19,581 bases of DNA, from assembly GCA_964483985.1 (NCBI GenBank), contig CAZADS010000079.1, positions 1 to 19,581 of the forward strand, given 5' to 3'. Each line of letters begins with the position of its first letter. Position 1 is the stretch's first letter. This document shows, piece after piece, positions 7,322-14,099 of this stretch. This DNA comes from CAZADS01 sp964483985 (lineage in GTDB: Bacteria > Pseudomonadota > Alphaproteobacteria > Thalassobaculales > Thalassobaculaceae). The notes beneath the pieces were generated by a model that was not told the origin of the DNA, did no database searches, and saw only the letters and a list, made by a program, of their open reading frames with translations. A program made the position numbers and the translations under genes.

Positions 7322-8710
7322 TTACGATGCCCCCGGAATTAATGAAAAATCAAGTATCTCCATACGGACTGGTTCCATAGGGTCGTCACATTCCATAGTG
7401 TGCCAGATGTTGAATTCATAAACCGTTCCGGCGCCAAGATCCGATGGGGAGAATGGAATTGCGAGATTACCGGAGATACACATTCTGCCAGGAAAATCAG
7501 TGTGCAGAAGGCTATAACGTGCTTTAGCACAGACTGCTCGGCTCTTCTCTTCAGTACGCGCTATAACGTCCACTAAAACAGCCAATTCATGCGAGGCACT
7601 TTTGGTGACCGGTTCGTTCAATCCCATAATAGCATTTTGTCCATAGATTTTAATCCCGAGCGTATAGTCCGTTTCAGCGATACTTAAGGTGGCAACATCT
7701 TTGGCAACCCGTAATCTGCAGGCACTTATAAAATCATCTATTGTGGATACTAAAATCGGGTCTCGGATACCTGCCAAAAATACAGTCCGGTAGCCAAGTT
7801 CTTTGACTCCCTCTAATTTAACCGTGTATTGGTCCGTTGGCTCCCACAGACTGCCAGAAACTCGAACTCGTCGTTCGTCAATTTGTTCGAAAACAGCTGA
7901 GCTAGTATTTAAAGTACCGCTTGGTTCCTTCAGGTAATATGGACTTGGGTTTTCGTAAAGAGTGTGCGCAGCAACTCGGGTGCGAGTACACTTTCTTTCA
8001 GGATGACCCGGTTCCACGGTGAAATAATCCTCGTAAATTGTTCCTACTACGCAATCCTGTCCCTCGCGGGGTTCTATTACCTGAGCTCCACATTCAATTA
8101 TTTTTCCCATATGCCACGCTAATCCGGGGTCGCTTCCAAGCTTCAATGGAATAGATGCGTATATTGCAGCGTCACTCGAACGACCTGCAACGACGACGTC
8201 TGCACCGGCCTCAATGGCTTCCTGAAATGGCTCGGCTCCAATCATTGCAACAACCCGATGTGTTATGTCTGCATCCTCACTAGTTAAGGGAGATATAGGA
8301 CCCAAAGATGAAGTCTTGCCATCACGGATCTTGGCCTTCAGAGTAGCTATATCTATTTCGCTTCTGAGCACAATTATCCGAGGACTAATTTTATGCTCTA
8401 TACATATTTCTCTAAGTATATCCAAAGTCCAATCAACCTGTACGTCCGACCCGCTTCCGCCAGCTGAACCGATAAACACCGGGACTTTAGCCTCAAAGCC
8501 AGCTGTCACCATTAAACCTAGATCACGTTTAACAGCTAAACGCGATACAAAAGCAGTTCCACTCCCCAAATAATAGGGTCCACCATCGGCAGATCCTGCG
8601 TCGCATGCGATCAGGTCAAGACCAAGCGCTAATCCACCATGGAATGCTTCCTCCGTGAACCCATAACCTAGCATTCCAGATGCCGCCATAATTCTAATCG
8701 GTTTCACCAT
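7322..8710 (-). CDS. AtuA-family (DUF1446) protein
   Basis: A 462-residue DUF1446 protein. The N-terminal motif region runs IMAASGMLGYGF (7-18), ACDAGSADGGPYYLGSG (35-51), and FIGSAGGSGSD (79-89). VVAGRSSDAAIYASIPL (173-189) and the C-terminal YEFNIWH (431-437) also match the family. AtuA is the first protein of the acyclic terpene (citronellol/geraniol) utilisation cluster of Pseudomonas, but the reaction of DUF1446 proteins is not settled and many lie in non-terpene catabolic loci. The length is that of the stand-alone form, with DUF4387 supplied by the next gene. The ATG is preceded by GGATGAG at good spacing. The gene is divergent from the SDR at 8937; the 226-bp spacer holds a palindrome that could control both. 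Confidence 0.9.
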   Translation of the reverse strand: MVKPIRIMAASGMLGYGFTEEAFHGGLALGLDLIACDAGSADGGPYYLGSGTAFVSRLAVKRDLGLMVTAGFEAKVPVFIGSAGGSGSDVQVDWTLDILREICIEHKISPRIIVLRSEIDIATLKAKIRDGKTSSLGPISPLTSEDADITHRVVAMIGAEPFQEAIEAGADVVVAGRSSDAAIYASIPLKLGSDPGLAWHMGKIIECGAQVIEPREGQDCVVGTIYEDYFTVEPGHPERKCTRTRVAAHTLYENPSPYYLKEPSGTLNTSSAVFEQIDERRVRVSGSLWEPTDQYTVKLEGVKELGYRTVFLAGIRDPILVSTIDDFISACRLRVAKDVATLSIAETDYTLGIKIYGQNAIMGLNEPVTKSASHELAVLVDVIARTEEKSRAVCAKARYSLLHTDFPGRMCISGNLAIPFSPSDLGAGTVYEFNIWHTMECDDPMEPVRMEILDFSLIPGAS

Positions 8711-8857
8711 TAATGCTCATCCATTTCATATTTGCAGCAACCTTTTTAGGTAAACCCAATAGTCTAACGCATTACCACTTTATTAGCTATATGATGTTTA
8801 TTTTCATAATAGTCATATTAATTTACCACGCGGGCAGGATGTAATTTGTATTCAGTC

Positions 8858-8881
8858 ATAATGCTGTCGACAGTACATTAT
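8858..8881. promoter_or_regulatory. Candidate operator palindrome between AtuA-like gene and SDR
   Basis: A perfect 10-bp palindrome, CTGTCGACAG at 8864-8873, is flanked by the outer arms ATAATG (8858-8863) and CATTAT (8876-8881), offset by two bases on the right. GTCGAC-centred dyads are common operator shapes for GntR-family repressors. It lies 56-79 bases upstream of the SDR start and about 150 bases upstream of the AtuA-like start. No regulator is encoded in the window, so the assignment is inferred from symmetry and position only. Confidence 0.4.
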
Positions 8882-8923
8882 CATATTTTCTAGGTGCTTC
8901 AGGCTCACCCTCTACCAATCATT

Positions 8924-8930
8924 AAAGGAG
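8924..8930 (+). promoter_or_regulatory. Ribosome binding site of the SDR gene
   Basis: AAAGGAG lies six bases before the ATG at 8937. It is one of the strongest Shine-Dalgarno sequences in the window and fixes the SDR start. Confidence 0.8.
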
Positions 8931-8936
8931 AGTTTC

Positions 8937-9701
8937 ATGGGACGTGTTCAAGGCAAGGTAGCAGTAGTAACGGGAGCCGCGAGGGGTTTAGGCGAAGCCA
9001 TATCACACAGATTGGCTCAGGATGGCGCAAAATTAATCCTCGGCGATATAGACGGCCCCAAACTGGCGGCTACTGCCGCAAGCATCCGTAATGCGGGCGG
9101 AGATGCAGTAACAGTAGTTGGTGATATTACAGAAGAAAGGCCAGCGTCAGAGTTGATTGAAACTGCTATTGAACATTTTGGCCAAATTGACATCCTTATC
9201 AACAATGTCGGGGGAAGCCGAAATTCAAAAATTTGGCAGATGTCGATTGAAGATTGGGACTATACTGTACGATTAAATTTACGAGGCACATTTCTTTGCA
9301 CTCGTGCTGTAGTCCCATACATGATGAAAAAAAAGAGAGGAAAAATTATTTGCCTTTCATCCGGGGCTCGTGAAGGAACCCCCTGGACAGCCTATTATGA
9401 AGGTGGTTCAGCATACTCTGCCTGTAAAGCAGGCGTTCATGGTTTCATGCGTGATTTAGCTCTTGAACTTGCTGAATATAATATCAACGTAAATTGTGTT
9501 GCACCAGGCCCGATTGATACAGAAATAGCCGGAACAAATCTTCGAAAGCTCAACGAAACAGTCGACTTTAGCCCCGACCGGATGACACCTTTCGGCCGCT
9601 TGGGTCAGCCTATCGAAGTAGCGAATGCAGTTTTGTTTTTAGCTTCTGATGAAGCCTCATACATTTCGGGTCATACTTTAGCTGTGGCTGGGGGCCGTTA
9701 A
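8937..9701 (+). CDS. SDR-family NAD(P)-dependent oxidoreductase
   Basis: A 254-residue classical short-chain dehydrogenase of standard length. It has the cofactor loop TGAARGLG (12-19), NNVGG (89-93) in place of the usual NNAG, the catalytic Asn114 (LNLRG), Ser141/142 (CLSSG), and Tyr160-x3-Lys164 (YSACK), then VNCVAPGPIDTE (185-196). The segment after the serine, EGTPWTAYYEGG (146-157), is longer than usual and should line the substrate pocket. D37 (LGDID) at the end of the second strand argues for NAD over NADP. The start is firmly set by AAAGGAG. It reads away from the AtuA/DUF4387 pair and is probably part of the same pathway, oxidising or reducing an alcohol or ketone intermediate. Confidence 0.93.
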   Translation: MGRVQGKVAVVTGAARGLGEAISHRLAQDGAKLILGDIDGPKLAATAASIRNAGGDAVTVVGDITEERPASELIETAIEHFGQIDILINNVGGSRNSKIWQMSIEDWDYTVRLNLRGTFLCTRAVVPYMMKKKRGKIICLSSGAREGTPWTAYYEGGSAYSACKAGVHGFMRDLALELAEYNINVNCVAPGPIDTEIAGTNLRKLNETVDFSPDRMTPFGRLGQPIEVANAVLFLASDEASYISGHTLAVAGGR

Positions 9702-9718
9702 TAGGATTCAAAATCCTA
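9702..9718 (+). terminator. Weak hairpin directly after the SDR stop
   Basis: TAGGATT and AATCCTA form a seven-base-pair stem with a three-base loop starting right after the stop codon. A run of seven T lies about 25 bases further on (near 9742-9750), not adjacent, so this is at best a weak terminator or an RNA end-protecting hairpin. Confidence 0.25.
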
Positions 9719-9730
9719 GCAGGATATTTG

Positions 9731-9814
9731 CTATAGCTTGTACTTTTTTTCTAACGATTCGAAAAACGCGTTTGCAGCAGGATTGCTCAAACTGCGCCTG
9801 AGGAAGATAAACTC
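9731..9814 (-). pseudogene. Possible C-terminal remnant of a LysR-type regulator
   Basis: The minus strand reads EFIFLRRSLSNPAANAFF followed by ESLEKKYKL and a TAG stop. LysR-type regulators characteristically end with an arginine-rich strand and then a 'LSPAA-x-AF-x3-L' helix, which this resembles. The frame is blocked by a TAA immediately upstream (9815-9817) and no start or DNA-binding domain remains, so if real it is only a relic. The match rests on a short motif seen by eye and could be chance. Confidence 0.35.
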
Positions 9815-10066
9815 TTAAAGTTTAGAACTTGTTTGATTAACGCGTAAACGGCTCTCTTTTACCTCACATAGAATTCCTTAATTCAACATAACTTTGATAC
9901 CAAGGTCGGTTACAATTCGCTCATAAATATCTCATCCAATTATTGCTAAAACGATGGAAAGAGGCTCACTAGTGTCATTTTCAGAATGCTGAAACGCTAG
10001 CTATTATAGAACCATTTCGCTTCACCGGTTGGTGCGCGACAAATCAACTTTACCAAAACTGTATTC

Positions 10067-10699
10067 TTAAATTTGGAAAGCCGGCCGCGTCGAAATTTTA
10101 GAAAACCAAGCAGCGGTGGCTGGATAAGAGGAAGTTAAATCCATACCCAAGATACTAGTCATACGCAAAGTAAAGAAACCGGTGATATCAGCCACCGAAA
10201 AATTTGATCCGGCAACGAATTCGTTTTGGGCCATATGTGGCTCAACGCGCGCTAGAAAAATTTCCATCATCTCCTTGCTGCGAGTGACTATTATTGGAAT
10301 TTGGGGCAAGTTATTACGGGTACCAGGCACAACCCTACCTGCAAACATTGGCACATGGTTGCGAATAGCGTGGAGCATGGGTGTAAAAGCATCTAGTTCA
10401 AATCGCCGTAGCCACATGTCGATAACGGCACGTTGCTCAATCGTTTTTCCGAACAACGGTGGTTTGGGATATAATTCCTCCAAATAGCGGCAAATAGACA
10501 TGGATTCAGCTATAATCGTACCATTTTCCAATTCAAGAAATGGGACACAATTGAATGGGTTCATTGAGTTAAAAGGTTCAACGAACTGATCATCTTCGCG
10601 AACATTGAGCTGTTCGGTTAGGACTTCCAACCCTTTTTCGATTAGGAATACCCGTACACGCTGAGCGTTAGGTGCTAGTGCAAAATCGTAAAGTTTCAT
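10067..10699 (-). CDS. Glutathione S-transferase family protein
   Basis: A 210-residue GST: an N-terminal thioredoxin-like domain (about 1-80) and a C-terminal helical domain. The start MKLYDFALAPNAQRVRVFL is the usual alphaproteobacterial form of the family. The cis-proline is P53 (CVPFLEL), and AESMSICRYLEELYP (64-78) carries the glutathione-binding Glu65-Ser66. The helical domain ends with FSVADITGFF and SYPATAAWFSKISTRPAF, standard family marks. The segment NPFNCVPFLEL has Phe-Asn-Cys where many relatives have Leu-Gly-Gln. An in-frame start 63 bases further upstream exists, but the AGGAGAGG eight bases before the ATG at 10699 decides for this one. It conjugates or reduces an electrophile using glutathione; substrate unknown. 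It stands alone between large spacers. Confidence 0.9.
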   Translation of the reverse strand: MKLYDFALAPNAQRVRVFLIEKGLEVLTEQLNVREDDQFVEPFNSMNPFNCVPFLELENGTIIAESMSICRYLEELYPKPPLFGKTIEQRAVIDMWLRRFELDAFTPMLHAIRNHVPMFAGRVVPGTRNNLPQIPIIVTRSKEMMEIFLARVEPHMAQNEFVAGSNFSVADITGFFTLRMTSILGMDLTSSYPATAAWFSKISTRPAFQI

Positions 10700-11105
10700 C
10701 TCTATATCCTCTCCTTTCTCCTCACCGTAAGCGTTTGTCATTGGCATCAGGTCTGGCAGCACAAAGAATTTTGAGGAAATCGTGAATTTAGTTTCACCAA
10801 CCTTAATTTAATTCCAATGGTAACATTTTAAGCATTCTAACATTCGTTCCAAATTTGGATCCCATTCTTTAAATGAGAAACAGAATTTTAGCACGAGCTA
10901 AACTTAGCAGGGGACTACCAAATGCCTAGTAAGATGACAAGTCACTCTTCAGTGCTATTTGTTAACAGGATTTAAGCAAAATCAAGGTCTACTAGGTTTG
11001 GCTAATGAACTTATAAGAAGGAAATGTATCTAGCAAGATCATCAGCCCAAATTATAAAAATTTAAAAATTTGTGTTAAATTAATTACGTAAATTTAAAAA
11101 CAAGC
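10700..11105. other. 406-bp spacer upstream of GST
   Basis: Apart from the GST ribosome binding site I see no gene. The part next to the methyltransferase (about 11040-11105) is extremely AT-rich, with TAAATTT-type repeats that may form its transcription end. Short open stretches occur on the minus strand around 10800-10870 but break within 30 codons and match nothing I recognise. The GST promoter must lie in this spacer. Confidence 0.5.
10708..10715 (-). promoter_or_regulatory. Ribosome binding site that decides the GST start
   Basis: On the minus strand AGGAGAGG lies eight bases before the ATG at 10699, inside a longer purine-rich run. It supports the 210-residue product over a 231-residue form starting at 10762. 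Confidence 0.75.
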
Positions 11106-11966
11106 TTAGCCATCTTGGATAGCCAAAATAAAAGGATAATAACCCTTATCAAAATCAAATGCTCTTTCAACAGTAATACGCTTCCCAAATATATCTTGCA
11201 GAAATTTAGTTAATAGCTTCCCAGAAGGGCTATCAGAAATTTTGAAATTTTCTTTAAAAACATAAAATTGATAACCTAGATCCTTGAGCAAAACTATAGC
11301 CTCGGTTTCGCTGCCGGTTTCAACATTTTCTTCAAATACTATTATGGGCTTATCTCGCCTAATTGTTCTTAACGCCCCGTTAAGAACGTTAATTTCATGG
11401 CCTTCCACATCTATTTTTATTAAAGAAATTGGACTGTCGACTTCGGTTAAAACTTCATCCAATGACTTAACATCAATAGTTATGAAGTCGGCCGGTTTTA
11501 TTTCGTCACTGGGGTTAACAATACTGGAAGATCCCCAATTAGTTTTGTTAAGCTTAAAATTTACGCATTCACTCTTATTGCTAAGACCGAAATTTCTGAT
11601 TTCAATATTATGAATATCCTCAGTGTTGATACTCAGCAGTTTAAAAATTTTTGGATTAGGCTCAAAACAAATCACTCGCTCAAATCGTTTTGAAAACAAA
11701 CGGATTGAATGATTGCCAAGATTAGCACCAATATCCAATGCAATACCACTTGAAGATGGAAACAGATCTAAAAACCTCGAAAGCGAGTCAAGCTCATCTA
11801 ACTCATAGCTTCCATCAATATTAATTAAATGAGTTATTGCATCGAAAGAAAACCCAGCGATTGGTTCATATGATAATATATTTTTCTCTGAAAATTTTCT
11901 CAGCGCATAATACAACATTTGCCGAACAAAACGAGACCTTTTCGCTAACTTAAATTTCAATCTCAT
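11106..11966 (-). CDS. FkbM-family methyltransferase
   Basis: A 286-residue SAM-dependent methyltransferase of the FkbM family. The SAM loop is LDIGANLGNHS (77-87), the acidic strand end is CFEPNP (100-105), and the family hallmark LIKIDVEGHEINVLNGA is at 182-198. FkbM enzymes O-methylate sugars or polyketides, and in environmental bacteria they are often found in glycan or surface polysaccharide loci; the substrate is unknown here. The N-terminal 40 residues are basic and outside the core fold. Base composition is unlike the neighbours: two sampled 60-base lines are 28% and 35% G+C, against about 60% in the ThDP enzyme gene. Together with its function, which does not fit the catabolic surroundings, this suggests separate acquisition. 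The ATG has no clear ribosome binding site. Confidence 0.9.
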   Translation of the reverse strand: MRLKFKLAKRSRFVRQMLYYALRKFSEKNILSYEPIAGFSFDAITHLINIDGSYELDELDSLSRFLDLFPSSSGIALDIGANLGNHSIRLFSKRFERVICFEPNPKIFKLLSINTEDIHNIEIRNFGLSNKSECVNFKLNKTNWGSSSIVNPSDEIKPADFITIDVKSLDEVLTEVDSPISLIKIDVEGHEINVLNGALRTIRRDKPIIVFEENVETGSETEAIVLLKDLGYQFYVFKENFKISDSPSGKLLTKFLQDIFGKRITVERAFDFDKGYYPFILAIQDG

Positions 11967-12133
11967 GGAAACTTCGATGCCTACTCGCTAGTTTTATACG
12001 CTTTTTATACTATTTTTCAGTTTAGTAACCATGGGCAATGGGCGACGTGAAACGTTTGTAAAACTCGTAGGATTTTTACCCATCGCGCAAACCGTCTAAG
12101 TCGCAACTCGAATTTAGGGATTTTATGGTAAAA

Positions 12134-12153
12134 TCGTTACCCCACTCGTTACC
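12134..12153 (-). repeat. Tandem GGTAACGA direct repeat upstream of FkbM gene
   Basis: On the minus strand GGTAACGA occurs twice with a four-base spacer, a period of 12. TTTTACC follows in the same strand and forms a loose inverted partner to the second copy. It lies about 170-190 bases upstream of the methyltransferase start, a plausible place for a regulator site. Two copies only, so it may be chance. Confidence 0.3.
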
Positions 12154-12504
12154 TAATTTCAAGTCCCGATATATATCGTCTCAACCGAAAAGAAGTTGTC
12201 TACAGCAAGGGTTAGTCTTCATCGTGTTGCTCAAACATTGATCAAGGTCGTAACTTTCATTCCGCTTACATTCCTCCTCAGTTCCTATAAATCCGTTGGC
12301 GCTAAACTCAATCTTTTTGGTCAGGAATCGAATTGTCATGACGCTGATTCTCTCAATGTAACATTTCAACAAAATCGATGTTTTAACTTAAACAAGTACT
12401 CTTGCTCCGTTGCCACTAGCTGTTTGAAATTACGTTATGGGTAACTCCATCAATCACTAGGAATACATTGAAAACGCACATCAAGAAGTTTCATTACAGA
12501 TTGT

Positions 12505-12545
12505 ATGAAAATAAAAATGGAGGCACATATATTTCTACCTCCATT
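12505..12545 (-). terminator. Intrinsic terminator of the DUF1932 dehydrogenase gene
   Basis: On the minus strand AATGGAGG (12538-12545) pairs perfectly with CCTCCATT (12516-12523) across a 14-base loop, and the stem runs directly into TTTATTTT. It starts 18 bases after the stop codon of the gene at 12564-13484. Stem, position and T-tract all fit a Rho-independent terminator, the clearest in the window. Confidence 0.8.
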
Positions 12546-12563
12546 ATAAATACTTTGTACTGC

Positions 12564-13484
12564 CTATCCCTTAACAACGCTTCGGCTGAGAAGTTCAACG
12601 GCTTCTTCGAAAGACGGATTTACGCCATCGGCCGCCTGGATACCTGCATCAACAGTTCGCGCGTGGGATCGTCTTGTGCCGGTGGACATGATCGGCTCCA
12701 TGCCTAACTCTGTTAAATTTTCAATTACCTTATCGACTTCTTCCATCCGACGCTTAGCATGGTTTGTATGGCTGGCGGTTAATGACTTCACCATTCCCGC
12801 AAAAGTACGGCTATCGATGTCAGAAAAACAGTCTAAAACCTCATTAATCAGTCCCGCGCGATGGGCCGCTACCATGCATTCCACACCAAGCGCCTCCAAT
12901 CCTTTTACCATGATAGAGCGAATTATCTTTACTGCGGAAGCGTCACCGGCCCGATCACTCATAACGGTCACATCAAATCCTAAAGGCTGCATCCACGCTG
13001 CTGCTTGTTCGGCTTTCTCCCCCGAAAGCACTAAGGGCGCGCGGTGACCATAAGTGCTAAACCCACCCATTGCCGCTACATCTATATAATTTAATCCTGA
13101 ATTTTTCATGCGCAATTCAATATCGGATGTTTGCTTGCCTGTTAATGTGTTGACGTCTAGATACAAAGTACCTGGTTTAAGTAGCCCCTTAGCGGATGAT
13201 GCAGCATCTGCCGCATCGATCCCAGTCACGACAGAAAAGACTATATTCGCCGCGCTCAGTGCTTCCGTATAGTGGTCGTTAATTTCGACGCCGATCTCCG
13301 CCGCACGCCTTGTAATTGCAGGACCACGAATATTATCCTTTTGAGCTTTATCCACCGCGATTATGTGATGTTCCTTAGCTTGGCCACGCCAATGTTCTGC
13401 AAGGCCTCGAGCAATTGCTGTGCCCGCCTCACCCAGTCCTAGCAGGGCGACAGTCGATATGTCATAGGTTCCATTCGTTGTCAT
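12564..13484 (-). CDS. NAD(P)-binding beta-hydroxyacid dehydrogenase-like protein (DUF1932)
   Basis: A 306-residue two-domain dehydrogenase. The N-terminal Rossmann domain has VALLGLGEAGTAIARGLA (12-29) and ends with the LYLDVNTLTGKQTSD stretch (107-121), the equivalent of the DxNSxxP substrate loop of 6-phosphogluconate and beta-hydroxyacid dehydrogenases. The C-terminal domain belongs to the DUF1932 type: GDASAVKIIRSIMVKGLEAL (180-199), where K186 matches the catalytic lysine. Length and domains are complete. The ATG at 13484 has AGAAGG at good spacing. It should oxidise a 2- or 3-hydroxy acid, or reduce the keto acid, in the cytoplasm; substrate unknown. It is a single-gene transcript closed by a strong terminator and reads away from the ThDP lyase gene across 615 bp. 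Confidence 0.88.
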   Translation of the reverse strand: MTTNGTYDISTVALLGLGEAGTAIARGLAEHWRGQAKEHHIIAVDKAQKDNIRGPAITRRAAEIGVEINDHYTEALSAANIVFSVVTGIDAADAASSAKGLLKPGTLYLDVNTLTGKQTSDIELRMKNSGLNYIDVAAMGGFSTYGHRAPLVLSGEKAEQAAAWMQPLGFDVTVMSDRAGDASAVKIIRSIMVKGLEALGVECMVAAHRAGLINEVLDCFSDIDSRTFAGMVKSLTASHTNHAKRRMEEVDKVIENLTELGMEPIMSTGTRRSHARTVDAGIQAADGVNPSFEEAVELLSRSVVKG

Positions 13485-13600
13485 ATTGTTTACCTTCTGG
13501 AAGAATTTTTTTTAATAACACAAAGTGTAAATACCTTGCCAAACAGTACAATCATTACGTCACTATTTCCCTGTAAGAAAACTACTTTTATTAAGAGATT

Positions 13601-13625
13601 CTGATAGCCGAACTGACGCTATCAG
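13601..13625. repeat. Inverted repeat CTGATAGC...GCTATCAG
   Basis: Perfect 8-bp arms at 13601-13608 and 13618-13625 around a nine-base loop. No T-tract follows on either strand, so it is not a typical terminator. Its place about 115-140 bases upstream of the dehydrogenase ATG fits an operator or a leader hairpin. Confidence 0.45.
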
Positions 13626-13789
13626 GGGAACCTATTGAGACGCAAAAAGATAGTAGAGATTTAGTTAGAATCATACTTTACAGTAATGGGCATCGATATT
13701 TCCTTTTCACTAAAGCTCTGCTTTTGAGCGCCAAATACCCCATTCGAGTTACTAGGTTTTCCCGAAGTTGCAGTGTATGTAAAATATTT

Positions 13790-13801
13790 TTGCGGCCGCA
13801 A
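13790..13801. promoter_or_regulatory. Candidate operator, 12-bp palindrome
   Basis: TTGCGGCCGCAA is a perfect palindrome and a GC-rich island inside very AT-rich surroundings, about midway between two divergent genes. That setting fits a regulator binding site; the cognate protein is not in the window. Confidence 0.35.
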
Positions 13802-14085
13802 GAATCATTTTAAACCCAATTAACGAATTACTCTTGTGTTAAATTTCGTATGGCTAAAATAAAATTGCGATCAATCCCCTACACTTCCATATCTAAGCGA
13901 ATTTCCCGATAGTAAACAGCTTTCTATAGAAATCACCTAAATGGATGCCAGATAGCATAGGAGTGAGACGAGGACTACGCATTCTTAATTTTCGTCATTA
14001 TAGCATTCCTGATCCGTAGTGAATTCGATTACCCACTTTCACCCCGGTACCAAAAAGCGTATTGTCCCGTTTAGGACATTCGAAT

Positions 14086-14090
14086 GGGAG
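14086..14090 (+). promoter_or_regulatory. Ribosome binding site that decides the ThDP lyase start
   Basis: GGGAG ends nine bases before the ATG at 14100. A GTG at 14019 is in frame but has no such site, and the 27 extra residues it would add do not resemble the family. Confidence 0.65.
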
Positions 14091-14099
14091 AAAAATAAG

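Larger units (their letters stand above)
9702..10066. other. Convergent spacer between SDR and GST
   Basis: This 365-bp spacer separates two convergent genes and holds no intact gene. Besides the weak hairpin at its left end, its minus strand contains a 27-codon tail resembling a LysR-type regulator C-terminus (9731-9814). Further on, near 9880-10000, another minus-strand stretch reads open apart from a single TGA. It looks like decayed coding DNA rather than a designed spacer. Confidence 0.4.
11967..12563. other. 597-bp spacer upstream of the FkbM gene
   Basis: No convincing gene. It holds a pair of 8-bp direct repeats (12134-12153), a 12-bp AT palindrome CGATATATATCG (12167-12178), and at its right end the intrinsic terminator of the dehydrogenase gene. 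Frames of 60-80 codons on both strands (12181-12444) overlap each other, show no family features and lack ribosome binding sites, so I treat them as chance. Confidence 0.5.
13485..14099. other. 615-bp divergent regulatory spacer
   Basis: The longest gap in the window, between the divergent dehydrogenase and ThDP lyase genes. It carries an 8-bp-stem inverted repeat (13601-13625) and a 12-bp perfect palindrome (13790-13801). No frame resembles a protein. Promoters for both genes must lie here, but I cannot place a convincing -35/-10 pair. Confidence 0.5.

Noticed and set aside
12181..12444. Opposing 63- and 82-codon frames in the FkbM upstream spacer
   Set aside because: They overlap on opposite strands, have no ribosome binding site and no family features; most likely chance.
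14019..14099. GTG start adding 27 residues to the ThDP lyase
   Set aside because: No ribosome binding site before it, the extra residues do not resemble the family, and the ATG at 14100 has GGGAG at proper spacing and begins at the conserved N-terminus.
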